Origin: G963677445 sp963678275
GTDB lineage: Bacteria > Bacteroidota > Ignavibacteria > Ignavibacteriales > Melioribacteraceae
Length of the DNA: 64,000 nt
Direction of reading: 5' to 3'
NCBI GenBank assembly: GCA_963678275.1
Contig: OY782765.1
Span: 4,030,001-4,094,000, forward strand
Of the stretch, positions 1 through 7,888 are shown in pieces (positions within the stretch are counted from its first letter, which is position 1; every line of letters begins with the position of its first letter). The notes under the pieces were generated by a model. That model was not told where the DNA came from and made no database searches. It was given only the letters and a program-made list of their open reading frames with translations. The position numbers and the translations under genes are program-made.

Positions 1-2
1 AT

Positions 3-488
3 GAGGTGATGGCCCAGTTTTACGCCGCCCCCTATGCTCAGTTAGAACCGGATATGTGTTTTACCGTTACAAATAATGAAAAACCATGCGGTTATATTAT
101 CGGCGCGAAGGATACAAAACTTTTTTATGAAAGGATGGAAAAGGAATGGCTGCCTGTCCTCAGGTTGAGATATCCGAAACCCGCTGAAGATGATCAATCG
201 CGGGACGCCCGCATAATCCGCCTGATCCATAATCCCCCTCCGTTTAAAGAAGAACTCGCGGATTACCCGGCTCATTTACATATTGATATGCTGCCGGAAG
301 CGCAGGGGCAGGGACTCGGACGCAAATTGATTGACACCTTTGCCGGTAAAGTCCGTTCGCTTGGTTTACCCGCGTTCCATCTTGAAGTGGGTAAGAAGAA
401 TGAAAACGCCATCGGGTTTTACCAAAAGGTGGGATTCCACATAATCAGGGAATATGAATTTTCAATCGCCTTTGGGATGAAAATTTAG
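3..488 (+). CDS. GNAT family N-acetyltransferase, 5' end cut by window
   Basis: The C-terminal part of a GNAT acetyltransferase. The acetyl-CoA loop is visible as QGQGLGRKLID, followed by the usual NENAIGFYQKVGF segment that forms the last strands of the fold. The frame is open to the left edge (GAG at 3-5 precedes the first GTG/ATG). The preserved start matches family members that carry about 40 more residues before the AAPYA...LEP...GY segment, so the true start lies outside the window. The substrate cannot be told from sequence. A decayed copy of the last 26 codons and the following palindrome occurs at 1110-1207. Confidence 0.85.
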   Translation, partial: EVMAQFYAAPYAQLEPDMCFTVTNNEKPCGYIIGAKDTKLFYERMEKEWLPVLRLRYPKPAEDDQSRDARIIRLIHNPPPFKEELADYPAHLHIDMLPEAQGQGLGRKLIDTFAGKVRSLGLPAFHLEVGKKNENAIGFYQKVGFHIIREYEFSIAFGMKI

Positions 489-491
489 AAT

Positions 492-508
492 ATACGATGG
501 CATCGTAT
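492..508. repeat. 17-bp palindrome downstream of the GNAT gene
   Basis: Perfect inverted repeat, arms ATACGATG and CATCGTAT with a single central base, immediately after the GNAT stop codon. A near-copy (arms ATACGAT/ATCGTAT) lies at 1191-1207 behind the duplicated GNAT tail, so it was copied together with it. It could form a short hairpin in RNA, but there is no clear T-tract. Confidence 0.6.
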
Positions 509-545
509 AGAATCGTGAGATATTATACGATGCTATCAAATAGTT

Positions 546-851
546 TCATCTCTCATAAATGATTTCTCCCTGTTCGATCTCCCGCATAAAACTACCGCCC
601 GGGTTTTGCTTTAGCGGAATTATATCTATCGGAATTCTTTTGCTGATTTCCCTGGTCAGCTTCCGGTACTTCATTGATAACGGCAGGTAATTTTCATCAC
701 TGTTCTGGAATATCGCGATGTCAATATCCGCGGGAGAATCCGATGTATTGAATGAACCGAAAATAACTATTTTATATATCTCATTTTGTGTTGAAAGCCT
801 GTCCCTGATTTCACGAATTAATTCATTTTTATCTTTTTTTATCAACGTCAT
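546..851 (-). CDS. Small nucleotidyltransferase-domain protein (MNT-like)
   Basis: A 101-residue protein with the minimal nucleotidyltransferase signature, GSF at about residue 32 followed by ADIDIAIF, which supplies the two metal-binding aspartates. Stand-alone proteins of this size usually belong to the MNT family, often the antitoxin half of HEPN/MNT pairs. No HEPN-type partner gene is adjacent; the neighbours are a GNAT gene and degenerate sequence. It may therefore be a solitary copy. The start is the only ATG in a good position, preceded by GGAAACC in the minus-strand direction. Confidence 0.75.
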   Translation of the reverse strand: MTLIKKDKNELIREIRDRLSTQNEIYKIVIFGSFNTSDSPADIDIAIFQNSDENYLPLSMKYRKLTREISKRIPIDIIPLKQNPGGSFMREIEQGEIIYER

Positions 852-920
852 TTTTCGGTTTCCGATAATTTTGCAACCAAGATAAAAATATAAAATATAA
901 AAACAACCAACAATATTTTT

Positions 921-1014
921 CTAACGATTCTTTGGAATAACAACCGGGATCACCTTCTCTTGTTTTTAATACCCTGAAACAGACGCTAAGAGTAATAAAT
1001 TTGTTCACTCATTC
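921..1014 (-). pseudogene. Remnant of a PIN-domain toxin gene (3' end)
   Basis: On the minus strand this piece matches the last about 30 codons of the intact PIN gene at 2561-2986, including the C-terminal residues VIPVVIPKNR and stop (intact copy VIPVVIPKDR). Upstream codons are frame-shifted and interrupted (MSEQIYYS then stop). No start or catalytic residues survive. Confidence 0.7.
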
Positions 1015-1109
1015 ATAGAATACATACATTCATCATTTTTGTTGAATTTTTTTTTTTGCTCAATACCCGAAATTCAATTTCCTTTTTTTCAGAAAGAGTT
1101 CTGAATTCC

Positions 1110-1187
1110 AACGAATGCCACAAGAAGGCAGGATTCCATATTATCCGGGAATATGAATTTTCAATCGCTTTCGGGATGAAGGTTTAG
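1110..1187 (+). pseudogene. Remnant of a GNAT acetyltransferase tail
   Basis: Reads NECHKKAGFHIIREYEFSIA and onward to FGMKV stop, nearly the same as the end of the intact GNAT gene at 3-488. About four codons are missing near the beginning of the match. Together with the palindrome behind it, this is a duplicated segment, not a functional gene. Confidence 0.75.
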
Positions 1188-1243
1188 GATATACGATGGT
1201 ATCGTATATATATTAGTAATATTATATGTTAATAACGTATAGT

Positions 1244-2416
1244 TTATATACGTTCAAGCAGATAAAGCTTCTCAACTGAATCAATAAGTTCCCGTGTGGA
1301 TGCAGGATAGGTGTAAAATAAATCTTTTTGTTTTCCCGTCATTTCCGAATAAAATTTCGCTTCGATTAGTTTTTTATCTTCGGTATAAAAATCAATCTCA
1401 ATACCACCTTCATTAAGGTAATACAGCTGCTTTTTAGGTCGGAGTTTGAGATATATGTAATTTTCAAAATAACTGCCAATATCCCGTTTCCCCTGGAAAA
1501 TGTACTTAATTCCTAAATCGCATGCGTAAAGTTTTTTGGCTGAGAGCAGAATTTGATTTGTTTTACCCCATCGGGGCAGAAGATGAACCAGGAATGTTGA
1601 TTCGAAATAATCGAGGTACCGGCGCGAAGTGTCGGGAGAAACTGACAAAATTTTTCCGATCTTATTGATACTTGCAGATTTACCGCTTCTTTCCATCAAC
1701 AGTGTAAAATAATCCCTTAGTAATTGATGATTTTTTATACTGTGAAACGCGGCGATATCTTTTTGTATGATATCATCCACAAGTTCCATGAGATATTGAC
1801 GGCTCGGCTTTAAAACATTTTCAGGGAGACCTCCTGTTTCAATATAATCAAGAAAATAACTTTTTGTCAGTTGCGTATCTCTTTTTTTAATCTTTGTATT
1901 TGTGAAAAAGAGATATTCCTCAAAATCTAATGGTTGCACTTCCAGTGTATAAGAGCGTCCTGTAAGAAATGCTTTTTTATCCCTCAATAGAGAAGCTGAA
2001 GAGGAGGACGCAAATATTTTTGCGTTTTGTGAATCAAAAATATTCTTAAGTTGAATTTGAAAGTCGGTTTTATAGGTAATCTCATCAAAAAAGAGGAATA
2101 TTTTTTCCTCCCGTTTTATTTTATGGAGTTTCCTGAATTCATCTGTAATTTCAAGAATATTAAATTTGCCCAGCAGATAATCATCCATACTAATATAAAG
2201 TATACGATTGGGCTTTATTTCCTTTGAAATTAATTCCTTTATAATCAATTTCATCAGACTCGTTTTTCCAGCTCTTCTCAATCCGGAAAGAAAAACGATC
2301 CGGCGTGAGTAAATATGCTCCTGTAATACCCCGAGGTATTTTTCGCGGGAAAGCAAATCAATCGAATCTCCGGTTTCCTCCCACCAGGGATTATATTGGT
2401 ATAAGATGTCATGCAT
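1244..2416 (-). CDS. AAA ATPase with DUF4143-type C-terminal domain
   Basis: Predicted ATPase of the large family with an N-terminal P-loop and a DUF4143 C-terminus. Walker A is GLRRAGKTS near residue 46 and Walker B is IFLFFDEIT near residue 107. The C-terminal third ends in IDFYTEDKKLIEAKFY, which resembles the nuclease-like core (D...E.K) seen in these proteins. The cellular role of the family is not known; it is common in multi-copy accessory regions of anaerobes. I prefer the ATG at 2416 because members start with a segment like YNPWWEE; an ATG at 2440 would add eight residues. It sits alone between degenerate sequence and the RHH/PIN pair. Confidence 0.85.
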   Translation of the reverse strand: MHDILYQYNPWWEETGDSIDLLSREKYLGVLQEHIYSRRIVFLSGLRRAGKTSLMKLIIKELISKEIKPNRILYISMDDYLLGKFNILEITDEFRKLHKIKREEKIFLFFDEITYKTDFQIQLKNIFDSQNAKIFASSSSASLLRDKKAFLTGRSYTLEVQPLDFEEYLFFTNTKIKKRDTQLTKSYFLDYIETGGLPENVLKPSRQYLMELVDDIIQKDIAAFHSIKNHQLLRDYFTLLMERSGKSASINKIGKILSVSPDTSRRYLDYFESTFLVHLLPRWGKTNQILLSAKKLYACDLGIKYIFQGKRDIGSYFENYIYLKLRPKKQLYYLNEGGIEIDFYTEDKKLIEAKFYSEMTGKQKDLFYTYPASTRELIDSVEKLYLLERI

Positions 2417-2560
2417 AACACAAATATACGACACTGTCATATAATTTACAATATTATTATATGATTGAAACGTATATATTGGAATGGAATCTCATTTCCC
2501 CTGTACGCTGCTCAAAATTAATACACCCTCAAAAGCCCTGGGTATAAGCTTGGATATTCG

Positions 2561-2986
2561 TTAACGATCCTTCGGAATAACAACCGGGATCACATTTTTC
2601 TTATTTTTTCTATACACTCTGAAATCGGAATCAAGAGTAAGAATAATACTCCCTGATATTTGTTCGCTCATTCTGATAAGGGATGCGTCTGCCAGTGACG
2701 CCGGGACGTTTTTATATTTATCGGTTAAGTACTGAAGATGCTCAATTTCATTTTTCATCATAAAAGGAATTTTTATCAGGTCCATATCAATTAGTTTGAG
2801 AATCTTTCCTACCCCATCTTTTGTATTATTTAACAGAAAACATGTTTCGGTTATTACCGGTTCACAGCTATAAAAAGGAGGCGGATAAGAGGCGAACTGC
2901 TCAATAGCCCATTTATGATAATGATCTCTTTTGTTAAGGAAGGCGACGAGAGGCCCTGTATCAACAATAACCTGTTTTTTTATCAT
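2561..2986 (-). CDS. PIN-domain protein, probable VapC-like toxin
   Basis: A 141-residue PIN-domain ribonuclease. The acidic residues expected in the active site are present: DTGPL near residue 9, TETC near residue 45, LADAS near residue 99 and LDSDF near residue 118. PIN toxins cleave RNA, often tRNA or rRNA; the target here is unknown. The start overlaps the stop of the upstream RHH gene by 4 nt (ATGA), indicating translational coupling and a type II toxin-antitoxin pair. A degenerate copy of its 3' end lies at 921-1014. Confidence 0.87.
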   Translation of the reverse strand: MIKKQVIVDTGPLVAFLNKRDHYHKWAIEQFASYPPPFYSCEPVITETCFLLNNTKDGVGKILKLIDMDLIKIPFMMKNEIEHLQYLTDKYKNVPASLADASLIRMSEQISGSIILTLDSDFRVYRKNKKNVIPVVIPKDR

Positions 2987-3222
2987 TTACCCAAATTATC
3001 CAAATATTTTTTATTGGTTGAAAGATCTTCCGGGCCCTCTTCACTTCCGGCAATATCTCCGGCAATATCAAGAAATGAACCTTCAAACTGAAAATCCTCT
3101 TTTTCCAAATATTCCAGTAATGCGGTCCGGACTATTTCCGATTTACTGACTCCTTTGTTGACAGAATACGCCTGGAGTTTTTCCTTAACAACCTGTGGAA
3201 TTTTAATAGTAATATTATACAT
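2983..3222 (-). CDS. RHH (CopG-like) antitoxin of the PIN pair
   Basis: 79 residues. The first 45 form a ribbon-helix-helix DNA-binding domain (strand ITIKIP, helix VVKEKLQAY, then SKSEIVRTALLEYL). The acidic tail, about 35 residues long, would bind and neutralise the PIN toxin. It is the first gene of the two-gene operon and overlaps the toxin start by 4 nt. As in other such pairs it probably represses its own promoter, just upstream of 3222. Confidence 0.85.
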   Translation of the reverse strand: MYNITIKIPQVVKEKLQAYSVNKGVSKSEIVRTALLEYLEKEDFQFEGSFLDIAGDIAGSEEGPEDLSTNKKYLDNLGK

Positions 3223-3564
3223 TTCACATCCGTGTCTTACTTATCAGAACGAAAGGTAATACAATTTCCCGGAATATTCAAATTAAATCCCCTGACCAGA
3301 ATTCTAAACCGGATAAGCAAGTGCCACCAGGGAAATGCTAAACAATAATAGTTATCATAAACCGGCTGAATAAATAGTCTTAAGTTGCTTAATTGATAAT
3401 TCAAAGATGATTCCGGTTTATAAATTGTGTTAAATGTCCCTGTTAATCTCTTCTATCCCAGCAATCCTGTTCTTTTATTTCGTTCTTATGCCGCAATTCT
3501 TCGGAAAAATTGCCCGTTTAAATAAGTTCAGAACTTATAACCCCTGGAAAAAAAATAACTACTT

Positions 3565-3756
3565 CAGGGCTCCTGACATCAGAAATATAAAGTGTTGAAA
3601 TAAAACAATATAGATTTTTAGTTGCGTATATACGCATGCAACTGTTATTTTGAATCCTGTTAAAAAGAATTGCGTTTATGATTTTTATTTGCATAAAACC
3701 ATTTGAAAATTACATATAATTATCGCATTTCAATATACGTGATGTCAGGAGCCCTG
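3565..3756 (+). mobile_element. MITE-like element, copy 1 (192 bp, TSD TACTT)
   Basis: Bounded by identical 17-bp terminal inverted repeats, CAGGGCTCCTGACATCA at the left and its exact reverse complement at the right. The element is flanked on both sides by the direct repeat TACTT (3560-3564 and 3757-3761), the trace of a 5-bp target duplication. The interior is AT-rich, non-coding and contains the palindrome GCGTATATACGC. Copy 3 at 22396-22587 has exactly the same length in the opposite orientation. No transposase for it is in the window. Confidence 0.85.
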
Positions 3757-3878
3757 TACTTATGGAAATCTGTTCTTAAAACAAATTATCGTATCGTTGA
3801 CGCGCGTCCCGAAAATATTCGGATAACTTATTGAATCGCAGGATGTAAAAAATATATTTATTGTACTCCTGTGAAAAA

Positions 3879-4047
3879 ATATGGTGTACCTGACGGCACA
3901 CTCATGATTTTGCGTTTATTTTTTTTACCAATATGATGTCCCTAACGGGACATAAATAAAAATTGCGGTAAAGAATTGCCCCGTAAGGAGAAAATATTGG
4001 TAGAAAAAAGAAGGTTACGTCCAGGTGTGCCGTCAGGTTCACCATAT
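3879..4047. repeat. Palindromic element GTGTACCTGACGGCACAC, copy A
   Basis: Outer inverted repeats start with ATATGGTGTACCTGACGG and end with its near complement. An inner inverted pair (ACCAATAT ... ATATTGGT) and short GGGAC/GTCCC hairpins lie between. Copy B at 54842-55011 has the same plan, and a single end remains at about 7693-7715. The element is non-coding and could fold into a multi-stem RNA or DNA structure. Confidence 0.7.
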
Positions 4048-4230
4048 AATATACTCTGAATTATATTCCGCGCCTTAGGTGAGGAACGGAAAAGGTTTGA
4101 TCTGCCTTACAAATTTGATATATCTGTCCCGGCAAATATACCCCGTAGTTTACACAGAGAAATTTCCCCTCATTTCCTTCATATTCCTTAAATTTAAGGT
4201 TACATTTTTTAACAGCGAGGTAGAAAAAGT

Positions 4231-5778
4231 ATGTCAGAAAGAATATTCAGAAATGTCTGGTTTGGATTGGTTCTTTTTATGATAGCCGGCCTCACCGGAT
4301 GCGCTATCTTTATGAGTTCGGTTGAGGAAGAACCGACCGGGAAAGAAGAAAAAATCCCCGGGGTTATGAGAGAATTCAGGGGCGCCTGGGTTGCCACGGT
4401 AGCCAATATCGATTGGCCTTCAAAGCCGGGATTAACAACAGAGGAGCAGAAAGCGGAAGCGATTGCCATACTGGAAGCCGCCGATTCAATGAATCTGAAC
4501 GCTATAATTTTCCAGGTTCGCCCGCAGTGTGACGCTCTCTACAAAAGTGATATTGAGCCATGGTCCTACTACCTGACCGGGGAACAGGGAAAAAGGCCGG
4601 ATCCTTATTACGATCCGCTTAACTTCTGGATTAGAGAATCTCACAACCGGGGAATTGAACTGCATGCCTGGTTTAATCCTTACAGGGCTCATCACCCCGT
4701 CGGGGGTGAAATAACGGAAACCTCAATAGTGAAGCAGAAACCTGACCTGGTAAGACTCGTTGAGGGGAATTATCACTGGATGAATCCCGCCGATCCCCGC
4801 ACACAGGATCACTCATTTAATGTTGTTATGGATGTAGTGAAAAGATATGACATAGACGGCGTGCATTTTGATGATTATTTTTATCCTTATGGCGATGGCT
4901 CATTCGAGGATGATTCACTCTGGACAGAATATCAGAAAATGGGGGGAGAGCTTACCAGGGCCGATTGGCGCCGCGATCATGTTAACCGCTTCATTAAAAG
5001 GCTTTATGACGCGATTAAACAGGAAAAGATGTGGGTCAAATTCGGGATAAGCCCCTTTGGAATATGGCGTCCCGGCAACCCGGAATCAATCAGGGGATTT
5101 GACCAGTATAAGATGCTCTATGCCGACGCTAAATTGTGGCTGAATCTCGGCTGGGTCGATTATTTCACGCCGCAGCTTTACTGGAATATCAACAAAATAC
5201 CACAAAGTTTTCCTGTTCTCCTGAGCTGGTGGAGCAGGGAGAATACTCTTCACAGAAACCTCTGGCCCGGAATGTACACCAGCCGCAACACCGGCAAAGA
5301 AGGAATTGATGAAATATTCAACGAGATTATGGTTACACGCGGAATCGTTTATGAAGGACCGGGGCATATTCATTTCAGTATGAAACCTCTTCTGCATAAC
5401 CGCGATAGCATTTCCACAGCCCTGAGAGAAGGACCTTATACCCACCGGGCCGTCGTTCCTCCTTCTCCCTGGCTCGATAATGAGGCTCCCGGATCACCCG
5501 ATATGAAGATAAAAGCGGGCGCTGACTCGCTTAGTATGAGCTGGACTCACAACAATGAGAAAGATGTTTTCAGATGGGCGCTTTATTTCAGAGCAAACGG
5601 AGTATGGGATTATAAAGTCTTCAACCGGAAGGAAAGAAGCGCGGTTATTCCCGCTTACTTCATCCGCAATCAGGGTGAAGAAAATGAGGAGCGGATATAT
5701 ATTGACCGGCTATGCCTGACAGCATTCGACCGCACAGGAAATGAAAGCGCGAAAGAACCGGTAGCGATCACAAGATAG
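4231..5778 (+). CDS. GHL10-type (DUF187) glycoside hydrolase-like lipoprotein
   Basis: A 515-residue protein of the YddW/GHL10 family, predicted TIM-barrel hydrolases implicated in cell-envelope glycan metabolism. A lipoprotein signal is clear: hydrophobic stretch to the lipobox LTGC near residue 24. The barrel begins with REFRGAWVATVANIDWPSK and shows the family landmarks FQVRPQCDALYKSD, HAWFNPYRA, DGVHFDDYFYPY (acidic active-site region) and DYFTPQLYWN. A C-terminal fibronectin-like segment follows (about residues 415-515). The exact substrate is unknown. AGCGAGG lies upstream of the ATG. It stands alone and is followed by a strong hairpin at 5801-5829. Confidence 0.9.
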   Translation: MSERIFRNVWFGLVLFMIAGLTGCAIFMSSVEEEPTGKEEKIPGVMREFRGAWVATVANIDWPSKPGLTTEEQKAEAIAILEAADSMNLNAIIFQVRPQCDALYKSDIEPWSYYLTGEQGKRPDPYYDPLNFWIRESHNRGIELHAWFNPYRAHHPVGGEITETSIVKQKPDLVRLVEGNYHWMNPADPRTQDHSFNVVMDVVKRYDIDGVHFDDYFYPYGDGSFEDDSLWTEYQKMGGELTRADWRRDHVNRFIKRLYDAIKQEKMWVKFGISPFGIWRPGNPESIRGFDQYKMLYADAKLWLNLGWVDYFTPQLYWNINKIPQSFPVLLSWWSRENTLHRNLWPGMYTSRNTGKEGIDEIFNEIMVTRGIVYEGPGHIHFSMKPLLHNRDSISTALREGPYTHRAVVPPSPWLDNEAPGSPDMKIKAGADSLSMSWTHNNEKDVFRWALYFRANGVWDYKVFNRKERSAVIPAYFIRNQGEENEERIYIDRLCLTAFDRTGNESAKEPVAITR

Positions 5779-5800
5779 AAATTCAGATCGGCGTCCCGGA

Positions 5801-5829
5801 ATAACACCGGCCTTCAAGGCCGGTGTTAT
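5801..5829. terminator. Hairpin after the GHL10 gene
   Basis: A perfect 12-bp stem (ATAACACCGGCC and its complement) with a 5-nt loop, 22 bases after the stop codon. There is no U-run behind it, so termination is possible but not certain; it could equally be a palindromic repeat. Confidence 0.5.
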
Positions 5830-5894
5830 GGGGACCGAAATAGTTGAAGGGCTTTAGCCCAAAATCACACTTATTTATTGTTGGGGATATTTGC

Positions 5895-6386
5895 ATGGAT
5901 AGAATAACGATAAGAAACGCCCGCCCGGATGATCTTGACAGATGCCGCGAAATTGAGAATCTCTGTTTTCTCCCTTCGGAAGCCGCTTCCGGAGAGAGGA
6001 TTAAAATAAGAATAAATAATTATCCGGAGGGTTTTTTTGTCGCCCTCGAAGGTGATCTCATTGTCGGGCATATCAACAGCGGAGCTACAAATAAAGATGA
6101 TATTACAGATGAAGAATTCAAGGGACTTACAGGGCACGATTCCAAAGGCAAAAACATCGTGATATTTTCTCTTGCGGTTCATCCTGATCACCAGGGACAA
6201 GGTATTTCGGGAAAATTGCTTCATCATTTTATCAGTGAATCTGAGAGAATGGGTAAGGAAAAGATACTGCTGTTATGTAAAGATCACCTGCTGAAGTATT
6301 ATGAGAAATATGGATTTAAAGATAACGGCCTTTCAGCCTCTTCCCACGGCGGCTTTGAATGGCATGAGATGGAGAGAAATATCTGA
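5895..6386 (+). CDS. GNAT acetyltransferase, AANAT-like
   Basis: 163 residues from the preferred ATG at 5895, which begins the typical GNAT strand MDRITIRNARPDDLDRC; a longer frame from 5844 adds an implausible leader. The acetyl-CoA site is LAVHPDHQGQGISGKLL. The end, YEKYGFKDNGLSASSHGGF then WHEM, is the signature of bacterial arylalkylamine N-acetyltransferase-like proteins. The substrate, probably an amine, is unproven. It is a single gene between a hairpin and a block of tandem repeats. Confidence 0.85.
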   Translation: MDRITIRNARPDDLDRCREIENLCFLPSEAASGERIKIRINNYPEGFFVALEGDLIVGHINSGATNKDDITDEEFKGLTGHDSKGKNIVIFSLAVHPDHQGQGISGKLLHHFISESERMGKEKILLLCKDHLLKYYEKYGFKDNGLSASSHGGFEWHEMERNI

Positions 6387-6516
6387 TCGGCTTCGCGAAA
6401 TATTAATTGAAATCTATTCGTAAAATGAATGTCGTATTGTTGCTGCCAAATTTGAAATTTGATGTTTTCCCAAATTGGGGCGCCTTTGTAGCAAATGTAA
6501 TCACCCGGAAAAATTC

Positions 6517-7507
6517 AACCTTATTAACTTTATTCAACCGGACAATATTTCCATCGCTATCGAATACCTGAAGGCTGAATACATAACCACAAGGAACACA
6601 GGGGAGGCACGAAGGACACAAAGGGAATAACTCCACGCCTTCAGGCCGGAGACCCCGGGCAAACATGTCCACACTAAAAGGGCTTTAGCCCAAAGAGCGG
6701 CTGGAAAGAAAATAACAAAATGCGCATAATCTAAACCCGTCATTGTCTGAACCATGATTGAAGGATTGAAGGATTACATGATTATTTTTCAGGATCTTCT
6801 TCAAGGCAGTGAACCAAACAAGAGGTGGAGAAAACCTTATTTTTGATTTTTTAACCTTAGCAGCATTGGAAACCACCCGACAAAACTAAACCTTATTAAC
6901 CTTATTCAAACGCACGCTATTTCTATCGAAGTCGTCAACGAAATCGAATTCTTAACCACAATGAACACAAAGAAGGCACAAAGAACACAAGGGGAATAAC
7001 TCCGCGCCTTCAGGCCGGAGACCCCGGGCAAACATGTCCACACTAAAAGGGCTTTAGCCCAAAGAGCGGCTGGCAGAAAGATTACGGTATGTTCATAATC
7101 CACGCCCGCCATTGTCTGAACCATGATTGAAGGATTTAAGGATTACATGATTATTTTTCAGGATCTTCTTCAAGGCAGTGAACCAAACAAGAGATGGAGA
7201 AAACCTTATTTTTGATTTCTTAACCTTAGCAGCATAGGAAACCACCCGACAAAACTAAACCTTATTAACCTTATTCAAACGCACGCTATTTCTATCGAAA
7301 TCGAATTCTTAACCACAATGAACACAAAGAAGGCACGAAGGACACAAAGGGAATAACTCCGCGCCTTCAGGCCGGAGACCACGGGCAAACATATCCACAC
7401 TAAAAGGGCTTTAGCCCAAAGAGCGGCTGGAAAGAAAATAACAAAATGCGCATAATCTAAACCCGTCATTGTCTGAACCATGATTGAAGGATTTAAGGAT
7501 TACATGA
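6517..7507. repeat. Tandem repeat, about 370-bp unit, 2.7 copies
   Basis: Units start at about 6517, 6889 and 7258 with AACCTTATTAAC(C/T)TTATTCAA, giving periods of 372 and 369 bases. Each unit continues with a run of ACACAAAG-like words, CGCCTTCAGGCCGGAGACC, GGGCTTTAGCCCAAAGAGCG and CTGAACCATGATTGAAGG. The third unit stops at ATTACATGATTA. Related words occur at 30000-30060, 42850-42880 and in inverted form at 54690-54723, so the unit is built from dispersed repeat modules. Confidence 0.8.
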
Positions 7508-7638
7508 TTAAATATGGGCAGCGGGTTCTGTATCGCTATAGTTTTTTAATATAATTTAATTAGGTTAAATAAAAAACAATTCCTCTTTTCATTCCAATGT
7601 ATTCAAACAATTCAACGTAATAGTTTCTATCATATCCT

Positions 7639-7666
7639 GTAGAGACAAGGCATGCCTTGTCTCTAC
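7639..7666. repeat. 28-bp loop-less palindrome (GTAGAGACAAGGCA arm)
   Basis: A perfect palindrome with no spacer; arm GTAGAGACAAGGCA. The same sequence recurs at 54543-54570 and (26 bp) at 55079-55104, and a relative with arm GTAGAGACGCAAAA lies at 49467-49494. Such intergenic palindromes are widespread in environmental genomes; the role is unknown. Confidence 0.75.
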
Positions 7667-7888
7667 GAACGGTAAAAAATATTTTTCCGGAAAAACACGT
7701 GTGCCATCAGGTACACCATATAACATACTCTGAATTATTTTCGGCGCCCCGGATGAGGGAATTAGAAAGCAAAATGCGGGTTTATTTCGGATAAATCATC
7801 TGTTAAAGGTCATAATTATTTATATTGATTTTATTATAATAGCAATATAAATTTATTACACCAATTAATTATTAATCCCGGAGGGAAA

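Larger units (their letters stand above)
852..1243. other. Degenerate intergenic patch
   Basis: No intact gene. The stretch contains a remnant of a PIN-domain gene tail (921-1014, minus), an AT-rich spacer with long T runs, a remnant of the GNAT gene tail (1110-1187, plus) and a palindrome (1191-1207). It looks like a junction left by rearrangement of the flanking genes. Confidence 0.6.
3223..4230. other. Repeat-bearing intergenic region
   Basis: About 1 kb without a convincing gene. It carries a 192-bp MITE-like element (3565-3756) and a 169-bp palindromic element (3879-4047). The rest is AT-rich sequence with no coding signature. The last 100 bases must contain the promoter of the lipoprotein gene at 4231. 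Confidence 0.6.
6387..7888. other. Repeat region upstream of a beta-barrel gene
   Basis: 1.5 kb without a gene. It holds three tandem copies of a 370-bp unit (6517-7507), a perfect 28-bp palindrome (7639-7666) and one end of the GTGTACCTGACGGCACAC element (about 7693-7715). Small reading frames on the minus strand recur in each unit and are by-products of the repeat. Confidence 0.65.

Noticed and set aside
4079..4282. 67-codon plus-strand frame before the GHL10 gene
   Set aside because: It overlaps the start and promoter of the lipoprotein gene in another frame and has no family or ribosome site.
6534..7481. Repeated minus-strand frames with AALWAKALLVW in each unit
   Set aside because: They recur only because the 370-bp unit is repeated. 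There is no ribosome site and no conservation beyond the DNA repeat.
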